DNA of 64,000 bases from contig CAYRVH010000001.1 of assembly GCA_964427855.1 (NCBI GenBank), forward strand, positions 81,289 to 145,288, in the 5' to 3' direction. The translations under genes and the position numbers were made by a program. Positions 56,991 through 64,000 of the stretch are shown here, piece after piece. This DNA is from JAUPKT01 sp964427855 (GTDB lineage: Bacteria > Desulfobacterota > Desulfomonilia > Desulfomonilales > Desulfomonilaceae). The notes beneath the pieces are model-generated. The model searched no databases. It saw only the letters and a list, made by a program, of their open reading frames with translations, and was not told where the DNA came from. Each line of letters starts with the position of its first letter. Positions within the stretch are counted from its first letter, which is position 1.

Positions 56991-59436
56991 GGGACAAAGG
57001 AGTGCTTTTGAGCGATCGTTCAGCCAGATCGGCATTGTGAGCTATTGCGAGCAGCGTCAACGCAATCAATATCTCTATTTCATCCAGCGACACTGCGCCT
57101 TCGAGGAGACCGCATGATCTCGAGGATACAAGAGAGAGGGGATCAGACATTCGATAGTCTTTTTCGAAATCATTCATAATGCCACGGAACGCTTCCCGTG
57201 TATCTCCCGGCATCGCGGACAAATCCTCCTTGAGAAAATTCAGGGCTTCTCCCAAATGTTTACGCCGGAGGGTCGTGCGGTAATACGCTTCTGCAGCGCC
57301 ATTGAACTCCGCTGCGGTGACCCGTAACGGATCATCGATGTCAATTGAATCAGCGATCCCTTTTCTGAGCCTCGCAGCGGCCGAGAGCTCATCGTAGTTC
57401 GCCAGCTGCTCCAAGAGGTCTTCAACGGTTGAACGCACGCCCAAAAGATCTATCAAATCCTCGCCCTCATGAACGAGGGTATGTACTAAAGTTTTCTGAT
57501 ATTGGGACTGGTACACTTTTACGTATCGGGCATATCGGCGGCTGAAATGGGAGCCCGGGGTTCTCCGTATGATGTCTCGTAGAAGCACGTTCTTTGTACT
57601 GTGGTGAACATAAAAGGCTGGCAATCCGATAGCCCTTCCGAAGAAGATTTGCCTCCGTTCGCTCTCTGTTGAAGGGTCATCCGGAATGTCTCGATGGGTG
57701 TAACGTCCGAGCAGCACAAGCTTGAACGCAACCGCTATGATAAGGTTCTGAAGATTTGCCGCATGGGCCAGATCGCGTTCGAGCGACTCAAAAAGGCTGT
57801 AATGACGTCCCTCAAAACCAGAAAAACCTGCTGCTCGGAATTCCCTCAGACGGCACGGCAAGTATGGACTTAGCCTATGATCGAAGATGCCGAGACTCAT
57901 GAGATCCGTCTTCAATCGTTCGAGGTTTCCTAGGGTTCCGTCAAGCGCCGGGCTGCGGTTGGTGCTCATGAGGGCCACGAAGTAGTCAATCAATCGAAAA
58001 TCAGGAACAACATCACCTCGCAGTCGAAACAACCATCCGGCAAGTCGGTCCAGAGTGTTCACACCAAACGGAGTTATTAAATGGCCTAAAACCCTCAATC
58101 GTGCCTTTTGCTTCCAACACCGCCAGATCATGCGTAGGTGCGTATAATCGAGCTCGTGAGGGAGGAATCCCAAGGCTTTTTCGGGATGAAAGTCACAAAA
58201 GTCCAGCTTGTATGGAGCAGCAGAATAAAGTCCTACGAACAGCGGGAGGAAGTGTTCCACGATTTTCACGACCAAGTCGCCTACGTACTTCTCATGGACA
58301 GAAGAAAATCCAGATTTTTCGTCTCTGAGCAATGACGTAAGTTTTATGCTCCCCAGGCTCAGATGCGTACCATTATTGGAGAGACTGGTGCTTGAAAGAG
58401 TCGGGAAAAAGACGAGCTTACGGGTCATTATCCCGGATTCACGAAGCTTGGCTGTCGCGTTTAATTGACTCCGGCTTAATACTTCATGGCACAAATGCAT
58501 GTACGCTTTCTTTCCCTCTCCGTCGTCCCACCCTGACAGACATGGACTCATAAAAAGCTCTCTGTAAAACGAGTCGGATACGCACTCACTGAGTTTTTTC
58601 TGACGCAGTGGGGGGTGAGGAGAAAGGTACACAAGGGCCTGTTGGCCTATCTCTTTTAGTCCAAATTTGTGGTTTGCGTACAGGATTAGCAAACGAAAGA
58701 GGAGGAATCTCAGCGAAGTTTCCTTTGCCACAGCTCGGCCCATGCCGTCGCCCCGCGTCAAAGGGATGATGTAGAAAGACACGGTTTCAGGGGATGTATT
58801 GTCATTAAGGAATTTGTCGAGGATTTTATGAGCAATTCTCACCACCGGCGAGTACGTCTGTTTTTGAGCCCCTAAGAAGTCGGCCAAAGCAAGTTTCACA
58901 AGATAACTGATTGGAATGCGCAGCCACTCTTGCCCTTGATTTGTAAACACGAAATGATGCGCATCAGAGCGAAGGGGACTTTTGGCGTTGGATTTGTCTG
59001 ATCTAAGGTCTGACTCCAAGATCTCATTGGCGTAATCGTTTAATCGATCTCGTTGGAATCTGACCCAACTGTTCTCCCAGACGTCGGAGGAATTCTCATT
59101 GAGGAATCTTTCAATTTCTGAAACTGTTTCGGAATCCGCGTCCCCCGTGTTCACTCGTCTCAACATGTTGGCAAAATAATTGGATTGTTGAATCGTGAGC
59201 GGCAGATCAACGAGTTCCTTTTGACCTGCTACTGCAGCCTGCAGCTCGGTCTCTGTTCCTGCGGTGACGTCATTAGCCGAGAACGGGAGGCCTTCTGAGA
59301 GCGATTCCGTTCTTGGCGAAGCGAGACCCAAAACGTCTCGCACTTTGGGCAGTGTCCTTACTACTTGATCCCCGCAAGTATCGGGTTGTTCACGCGCAAG
59401 ATTCAAATGCCGCTCCGCAAAAGTCTTCATTTTCAT
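56965..59436 (-). CDS. large protein of unknown function in phospholipid-related cluster
   Basis: 823 residues, not recognised. No signal peptide and no clear run of membrane helices, so probably cytosolic or peripheral. The N-terminal 90 residues are polar. Motif-like parts are FYIIPLTRGDGMGRAVAKET (221-240), LVYLSPHPPLRQKK, and HPEKALGFLPHELDYTHL (417-434), which look conserved by composition (many His, Asp and aromatics) but match no family I can name. The last 26 bases overlap the start of the following decarboxylase. It lies between PHP-glycosyltransferase and PSD, so a role in lipid or glycan metabolism is likely by context only. The start has a weak ribosome site; ATG 59430 is an alternative. 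Confidence 0.85.
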   Translation of the reverse strand: MKMKTFAERHLNLAREQPDTCGDQVVRTLPKVRDVLGLASPRTESLSEGLPFSANDVTAGTETELQAAVAGQKELVDLPLTIQQSNYFANMLRRVNTGDADSETVSEIERFLNENSSDVWENSWVRFQRDRLNDYANEILESDLRSDKSNAKSPLRSDAHHFVFTNQGQEWLRIPISYLVKLALADFLGAQKQTYSPVVRIAHKILDKFLNDNTSPETVSFYIIPLTRGDGMGRAVAKETSLRFLLFRLLILYANHKFGLKEIGQQALVYLSPHPPLRQKKLSECVSDSFYRELFMSPCLSGWDDGEGKKAYMHLCHEVLSRSQLNATAKLRESGIMTRKLVFFPTLSSTSLSNNGTHLSLGSIKLTSLLRDEKSGFSSVHEKYVGDLVVKIVEHFLPLFVGLYSAAPYKLDFCDFHPEKALGFLPHELDYTHLRMIWRCWKQKARLRVLGHLITPFGVNTLDRLAGWLFRLRGDVVPDFRLIDYFVALMSTNRSPALDGTLGNLERLKTDLMSLGIFDHRLSPYLPCRLREFRAAGFSGFEGRHYSLFESLERDLAHAANLQNLIIAVAFKLVLLGRYTHRDIPDDPSTESERRQIFFGRAIGLPAFYVHHSTKNVLLRDIIRRTPGSHFSRRYARYVKVYQSQYQKTLVHTLVHEGEDLIDLLGVRSTVEDLLEQLANYDELSAAARLRKGIADSIDIDDPLRVTAAEFNGAAEAYYRTTLRRKHLGEALNFLKEDLSAMPGDTREAFRGIMNDFEKDYRMSDPLSLVSSRSCGLLEGAVSLDEIEILIALTLLAIAHNADLAERSLKSTPLSHVTSSSIH

Positions 59437-59548
59437 TTCATCGCATAGTTGCCTTTACATCTCTATCAGCGAACCCTGTCCCACTTCGTTTCTATGCAGA
59501 TTCCCCCTCGTACGGCTTTTCAGGAACCTTCACAAGTGTGTCGCCTCG

Positions 59549-62050
59549 TCACCATGAGGGCATCGCCCACGCAGGCGCAGAATAATGTCTCATGCCAGCG
59601 CTCGAAGCCGCAAAATGCACGGCGCCATTGCCGTTCCCATTTCCCACCATGGAATACAGCGCCCAAGCCTTTTCGAATGCGCTTTGGAAATCTCGACTTT
59701 CCATGTAAATACGGGCTGATTGACCCATGTTCTTGGTTCTTTCTCTATTGAGATAAAGGTCTTTCATCGCGGCGGCCAAGGCGCGAGGATTTCGGCCTTC
59801 AACCACGAGGCCGGTTTCGTTTGGAATAATGTTTTCGCAAGGCCCGCCCTTATCGGTCAAAATGACGGGCAGTCCCGAGGCCTGAGCTTCCAGGACTACA
59901 TTTCCGAAGGTGTCCGTGGTGCTGGGAAATACGAAGGCATCGCAAGATGCGTAGAGGGAAGCAAGATCATCGCCGTTCAAATAACCGGTAAAGCAGCAAT
60001 TGTAATCGGCCAGTTCCTGTGCCATTTCTTGTTTGTACGGACCGTCCCCGACGACGAGGAGCTGCACATCACTATGTTTTTTGGACAAAGCTTTGAACGC
60101 CTCCACGAGCACATCAAGGTCTTTCTCTTTTGAGATTCTCCCTACGTACAACAGTCGAAACGCCGACGGTTGCAATATGCCAGGGATAACGTCCCTGCTT
60201 TTTGAAGGATGAAAAAGATTGACGTCCACGCCGCGAGGATAGATTTGGATCTTATCCTCGCTGATTCCTTTTTCAGCCAATTCCACGGCGCTGGCGTGTG
60301 AGGGAACCAATACCAAGTCAACTCGTTGGTAAAACCATACGATATACTTCCAGACCAAGTCAGCAATGAATTCATCATCGGTCAGATATTTGGCGTACTG
60401 CGGCAGGTCTGTGTGATAGGTAGCCACCGTGGGAACATTTAGAATGTGCCCGACGCCCAAGGCCGCCAGCCCTACAGGACCTGGCGTGGCGGCATGTACA
60501 TGCGTGACGCCGCGTTCATAACAAAAATCTAAAATTTCCAAGAAAGGTGGGTAGCTCAGCTTCTGCTCTGGATAAAGAGTCAGTTCATATTCCCCGATTG
60601 GAGTGAAGTTCTGTATGCCATAGGTTGGAGCCGTCTCTCTGGCATCGCATGTGATGACGACATAATTTTTTAAGCTTCGTCGCGCTGCATCGATTTGTTG
60701 CCTCAACGTCCGTGAGACGCCATTGATTTCATAAAACGTGTCCGTGAAATGAGCGACTTTAATATCGTCATGTGTGTCAGTGGACGAGAATCGGCCTCTT
60801 ACGGCGTTTGCAAAATGCCTTTCTTTACTGAAAATAGAATAGGACAAGAAGTATGGAGCTGAAATCGAGTATAAGGCCGCTGCTGAGCCTATTGATTGGA
60901 AGAGATTCAGAAAGTGGGCCCCTGCCAGACTCTCAACGATGTGGTCCACAAAATGAAACAGCAGTCGGTTGGAGACGGTGTTGACAAACCGGAACCACTC
61001 TTTCGTGACGCTCGCCTGCTCTTGAGCTTGATGTGGTTTGGCTAGTATTTTCGAGAGATCTCGATCATGCTTTATGAAGCGGTGAGCCTCTTGCCTCAAC
61101 AAATTGAGAACAACGTCGTTGTGGCCATTGGAAGTTCGGCTCTTTCTCTTGGGTTTCCACAGAAAATGGATTTTCGTCAGCATTCCCTCATCAGACGGGG
61201 GCTTTTGCATCCGCAAAAATCGTTCAAGGAACTCAAAAAGTAAATCGCCGCCTGCGTATTTTTCGAGCTGGAGCTTTTTTGCATAATATTGATACGCAAT
61301 GCTGTACACGTTGCGCGCCAAGCTCTGCGGACTGCTCGCCTGTCCCTCTACTTGGCCTTTGAATGATTTTAGCCCCTGAAAAAAAGCGGCCAGATTCTGG
61401 GTCTGGGGAACAACGGTGTACCGACTGCCTATGCTCAAGCTGCTGTGATCATCAGAACCGCCTGTGAAACCCTTCTGCCAAGGAAAATCATGCACAGGCT
61501 TCAAATTGTGTTTTTCGGAAAGCTGGTCAACAACCTCCGGGGTGAGTCGCTGTAACACGAAATGCAAGACTTGATTCTGTTGGTCTGATCTTGCGCCATT
61601 GATTTCAAAATATCTGAAGAGAAGAATGCATTTCTCAACATGCTCGATCTTCAGTTTACCGTTTACCGAGTAAAGCGGGTGAGCCAAGGAATGAAAGATG
61701 TCTTGCTCGTTCAGATAGCTCGTCAGTTCAAAGACATTTTCGCGCGCATCTTGAATATCTTGGTGCTGAGCCTCCGTGATGTTGTACACCGTCACATGAA
61801 GTTTACAACGGTCTTCCGGGAAATATGTGGTGACCTCTTCGCTGATAAAACAGTCATTGAGGTGGGCTATTTCGAGGCACCCATCGATGCAGTTGTGATC
61901 AGTGATGGTAACGAGATCCATGCCGCTGTTTTTGGCGATTCGATAGAGGTCCAAAGGTTCGGTGAAGCTCTCTGGACAATCGAGTTTCTTGAGTATCCAC
62001 TCTGAGGGTCTCATGGAGAATTTGCTGTGGACATGCAGATCGATTTTCAT
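59549..62050 (-). CDS. PHP phosphoesterase-glycosyltransferase (GT4) fusion
   Basis: 833 residues. Residues about 1-230 are a PHP domain: DLHVHSKFS (HxH, 6-8), TITDHN (50-53) and GGSDDHS (197-203), the metal-binding motifs of PHP phosphoesterases. A helical linker of about 200 residues (230-430) has no known family. From 430 to about 800 is a GT-B glycosyltransferase of family 4: VAHFTDTFYEINGVSRTL, YPRGVDVNLFHP, LLYVGRISKEKDLDVLVEA and STTDTFGNVVLEAQASGLPV (EX7E region). The tail is low in complexity (GNGNGNG). This resembles MgtA-like alpha-mannosyltransferases that glycosylate lipids. The PHP part could release a phosphate or act in regulation. It is preceded by the short decarboxylase and followed, after 112 bases, by the 823-residue gene. 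Confidence 0.9.
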   Translation of the reverse strand: MKIDLHVHSKFSMRPSEWILKKLDCPESFTEPLDLYRIAKNSGMDLVTITDHNCIDGCLEIAHLNDCFISEEVTTYFPEDRCKLHVTVYNITEAQHQDIQDARENVFELTSYLNEQDIFHSLAHPLYSVNGKLKIEHVEKCILLFRYFEINGARSDQQNQVLHFVLQRLTPEVVDQLSEKHNLKPVHDFPWQKGFTGGSDDHSSLSIGSRYTVVPQTQNLAAFFQGLKSFKGQVEGQASSPQSLARNVYSIAYQYYAKKLQLEKYAGGDLLFEFLERFLRMQKPPSDEGMLTKIHFLWKPKRKSRTSNGHNDVVLNLLRQEAHRFIKHDRDLSKILAKPHQAQEQASVTKEWFRFVNTVSNRLLFHFVDHIVESLAGAHFLNLFQSIGSAAALYSISAPYFLSYSIFSKERHFANAVRGRFSSTDTHDDIKVAHFTDTFYEINGVSRTLRQQIDAARRSLKNYVVITCDARETAPTYGIQNFTPIGEYELTLYPEQKLSYPPFLEILDFCYERGVTHVHAATPGPVGLAALGVGHILNVPTVATYHTDLPQYAKYLTDDEFIADLVWKYIVWFYQRVDLVLVPSHASAVELAEKGISEDKIQIYPRGVDVNLFHPSKSRDVIPGILQPSAFRLLYVGRISKEKDLDVLVEAFKALSKKHSDVQLLVVGDGPYKQEMAQELADYNCCFTGYLNGDDLASLYASCDAFVFPSTTDTFGNVVLEAQASGLPVILTDKGGPCENIIPNETGLVVEGRNPRALAAAMKDLYLNRERTKNMGQSARIYMESRDFQSAFEKAWALYSMVGNGNGNGAVHFAASSAGMRHYSAPAWAMPSW

Positions 62051-62088
62051 GACGTTTTCTCAGCCTCACATTTCTCGTGTCAAGAATC

Positions 62089-62778
62089 CTACTCGATCAA
62101 GACTGATTCGCCTGCCCGGACTTTATCTCCGGGCTTCACTTTTATACTGGCCGCGCCAGGATCGGACACGAGCAGATCCACCTGGGAGCCTATTCTGATC
62201 ATACCGAATGTCTGGCCTTTTTTTACGACGTCCCCAACGGATACATAGCTGTCAATGCCGTTGACGCTCTTTCCCGCAATTTGGATGACGTAGCAAAGCG
62301 TGTCTTTATCCTTAAAATTACCGCGAAACCTGGTAACCGTCCTTTCATTTTGGACGATGTGCAGACTTTGCTCATAAAAAGGCGATCGTCCCACGATAAT
62401 GCGCCAGTGCATGGGCCACATATTCTTGTTGCGCGTCTTCGCAGGATGATGCTCAATCCACTCAACGGTCGCAGAGAAGGGGGCGCGGTTGTAGTGCACA
62501 TCAAAAGGGCTCATGAAGATGCCAATGAGTATTTTGTCGCCGTGGACGACCTCCTTGGCGATATCTTCTATTTTGATTTTTATGCCCTGCTTCACGCTGA
62601 AGACTTCGTCGCCCGGCCCTAAGCGCAAGCTGTAAACCACAGTTCCATCTGCTGGACTCACGATGTTGTCGCCGGTGGGCGCGAGTCTAGGTGGATTTCG
62701 AAAGAACCACACGCAGCGCCAATAGAGGTATAATCCTCCCACTGCGACAAACAGGAGCACGCTTGCAATCATGTACAT
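62089..62778 (-). CDS. psd: phosphatidylserine decarboxylase-related protein (short type)
   Basis: 229 residues. An N-terminal membrane segment (IASVLLFVAVGGLYLYWRCV) precedes WFFRNPPR and NIVSPADGTVV, GIFMSPFDVHYNRAPFSATVE (His95) and the self-cleavage site FGMIRIGSQVDLLV (Gly197-Ser198, pyruvoyl precursor). This is the short PSD type (archaetidylserine decarboxylase-like, about 210-230 residues), usually next to PS synthase; no pssA is in the window. ATG 62778 has GAGGG 6 bases upstream and overlaps the previous gene by 10 bases. With the long PSD-like gene in the same cluster, the two may act on different lipids. Confidence 0.93.
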   Translation of the reverse strand: MYMIASVLLFVAVGGLYLYWRCVWFFRNPPRLAPTGDNIVSPADGTVVYSLRLGPGDEVFSVKQGIKIKIEDIAKEVVHGDKILIGIFMSPFDVHYNRAPFSATVEWIEHHPAKTRNKNMWPMHWRIIVGRSPFYEQSLHIVQNERTVTRFRGNFKDKDTLCYVIQIAGKSVNGIDSYVSVGDVVKKGQTFGMIRIGSQVDLLVSDPGAASIKVKPGDKVRAGESVLIE

Positions 62779-63500
62779 TCGAATCCCTCAGGGTCTATGA
62801 TCCGCACGAGCGCCACGCCTGACGAATAAGGAAAATTAATGACCTCGAAAGTTTTTTCTTTTGCCTTCAACCTCCGCAGCCATTTCATAACCCCTGCGTT
62901 ATTGACCAATTCTCTGAAATAAATGTTTGTGTCATGGAGAAATACGTAAGAATTCGGTCGAGCGCGCTTGAGCACCTGGGAAAAGTCGTGGGCCACATCC
63001 TTGTATGCATGGCTTCCATCTATGAATGCCAGATCAATCGTCGGTAAGCCTGTGGCTTCATATGAGGCAAAGAACTCGTCGCTTCGACGGCGGTAATGGG
63101 TTACGATGTCAGCAACGCCAAATGCGTCGAATCGTTTCACTACGTCTTCGGGATTATTCCAAGTACCGCGGCCTCCAATGGTTTTCCACGGACCGTCTTT
63201 GATGAGGGAATAGGAAGGATCTACGAATGTGAGACTCCCAACTTTGTTATCTTTTAGGGCTAAGCCGAGGCACACAACGCTAAACCCATATCCGGATCCG
63301 ATGACCAGAACATGCTGAGGTCTTAATGCCCGCGCCACCCCGTAATAAAGAAAACCAAAGCCTAGATTGAGATTACTCGCCTGCTCGTTGTGGCCAAATG
63401 GTTTGGCGTATTCCAAAATGAGCCTGAGCATCTCTGTATTCAGGCTGAAGTCCCCGTCGCAATGAGAGGTCGTCTTCAATCCTTTGATGCCTCGAAACAT
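62769..63500 (-). CDS. class I SAM-dependent methyltransferase (Methyltransf_24-like)
   Basis: 243 residues. SAM-binding glycine loop VLVIGSGYGFSVVCLGLAL, acidic residue in LTFVDPS, then IDLAFIDGSHAYKDVAHDF and VFLHDTNIYFRE, the pattern of the Methyltransf_24/CmcI-like group that methylates small metabolites or sugar hydroxyls. First gene of the lipid-related cluster. Whether it methylates a lipid head group, a sugar or something else cannot be told. Phospholipid N-methyltransferases have a different pattern, so direct PE methylation is less likely. Confidence 0.88.
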   Translation of the reverse strand: MFRGIKGLKTTSHCDGDFSLNTEMLRLILEYAKPFGHNEQASNLNLGFGFLYYGVARALRPQHVLVIGSGYGFSVVCLGLALKDNKVGSLTFVDPSYSLIKDGPWKTIGGRGTWNNPEDVVKRFDAFGVADIVTHYRRRSDEFFASYEATGLPTIDLAFIDGSHAYKDVAHDFSQVLKRARPNSYVFLHDTNIYFRELVNNAGVMKWLRRLKAKEKTFEVINFPYSSGVALVRIIDPEGFECT

Positions 63501-64000
63501 GATTCAAGTCTCCTGGGGTCTGTTGGTCTCATACGTCGATCTTCCGCTCTTTCATCCTGCCGTTCAGCTGGCAACTCCAAAGATCCCTCTCTCGCCATAT
63601 AAGCTGCGGCTGGTTGTGTCATGAAAGGGTTGAACGTGGCTTGAATTTCTGTCGCCACATTGAGGGAGTGATTAGGGGGGCGTTAAATTTTCATTAAACG
63701 GCAAGGAGCATTACACGAGGAAGCTGTATCAGCAGTTTTTTAAGAAATGATCAAGAAATTGCTTCGCTCCTGCGGAAATGACGCGTCCATGACTCCCTCG
63801 TCAATGGAAGGCGCCGAACGCCTCGAGGCAATTCCGGCTCACTTTTGGCCACAGAAGGCGCCGCTGTCGAATGCGCAATTTTTTTGAGCGCTGCTCTACA
63901 CAAACCACATTGCGCAGGGCGCTTTACTATCGGAATTCTCGAAATTAATCACGAATTGGGGCCGTGTACCCTCATTGCGTCATCTTCACGAAAGTGGTGA
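63501..64000. other. intergenic region with dispersed repeats at window end
   Basis: No gene supported. Carries a GAAATTGCTTCGCTCC-type REP fragment (63754-63781), CCGCTGTCGAATGCG (63861-63875) and the element GGAATTCTCGAAATTAATCA running to CGAATTGGG (63932-63960), pieces of which recur near 13281 and 49587. Upstream promoter of the lipid-related cluster should be here, but none is clear. Confidence 0.5.

Overview
The window looks like a draft or metagenome-derived scaffold (two short runs of N) from a Gram-negative, probably anaerobic deltaproteobacterium in the wide sense (Desulfobacterota; Desulfomonile- or Syntrophobacter-like). Supporting signs are the pyrG-kdsA-kdsC-lptC-lptA-lptB-rpoN-hpf-ptsN block, two complete branched-chain-amino-acid-type (Liv) ABC importers with a fatty acyl-CoA ligase, large multi-PAS hybrid kinases and moderate GC. 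The genus is an inference. No rRNA, tRNA, CRISPR array, transposase or phage gene was seen.

Layout. 1-7.9 kb (minus): a Wsp-like chemosensory operon CheW, CheR-TPR, CheW, two chemoreceptors and CheA (cut by the window edge), behind a strong sigma70-type promoter. One receptor lacks its HAMP domain. 8.1-13.1 kb (minus): a four-PAS hybrid histidine kinase and fumarase FumC. 13.6-20.9 kb (minus): a Liv operon M-H-(NTF2-like)-K-G-F with a long-chain acyl-CoA synthetase. 21.3-22.0 kb: a SYLF lipid-binding protein. 22.4-27.0 kb (plus): a second complete Liv operon K-H-M-G-F. 27.0-32.4 kb (minus): a five-gene ABC exporter of YbhGFSR type, with the two ATPases as separate genes. 32.9-36.0 kb (plus): a SWIM-SNF2 helicase interrupted by an assembly gap. 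36.2-40.4 kb (plus): murA, hisB (frameshifted near its 3' end), hisH and a GT-C-like membrane protein. 40.4-43.1 kb (minus): two membrane-anchored SGNH hydrolase-like proteins.

43.4-51.8 kb (minus) is the cell-envelope and nitrogen-control block: pyrG, a fused kdsA-kdsC, lptC, lptA, lptB (probably CTG start), rpoN, hpf, ptsN. It makes Kdo, builds the LPS export machine, and carries sigma-54 with its usual companions. purC, a small Cys-rich ORF and a MOFRL-type glycerate kinase follow.

54.9-63.5 kb (minus) is the most unusual part. It is a tightly packed set of methyltransferase, short phosphatidylserine decarboxylase, PHP-glycosyltransferase fusion, an unrecognised 823-residue protein, a second and different phosphatidylserine decarboxylase, and an Lgt-like membrane enzyme. 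It reads like a phospholipid- or glycolipid-modifying system, but the product cannot be deduced from sequence alone. Intergenic regions carry short dispersed repeats that recur across the window.
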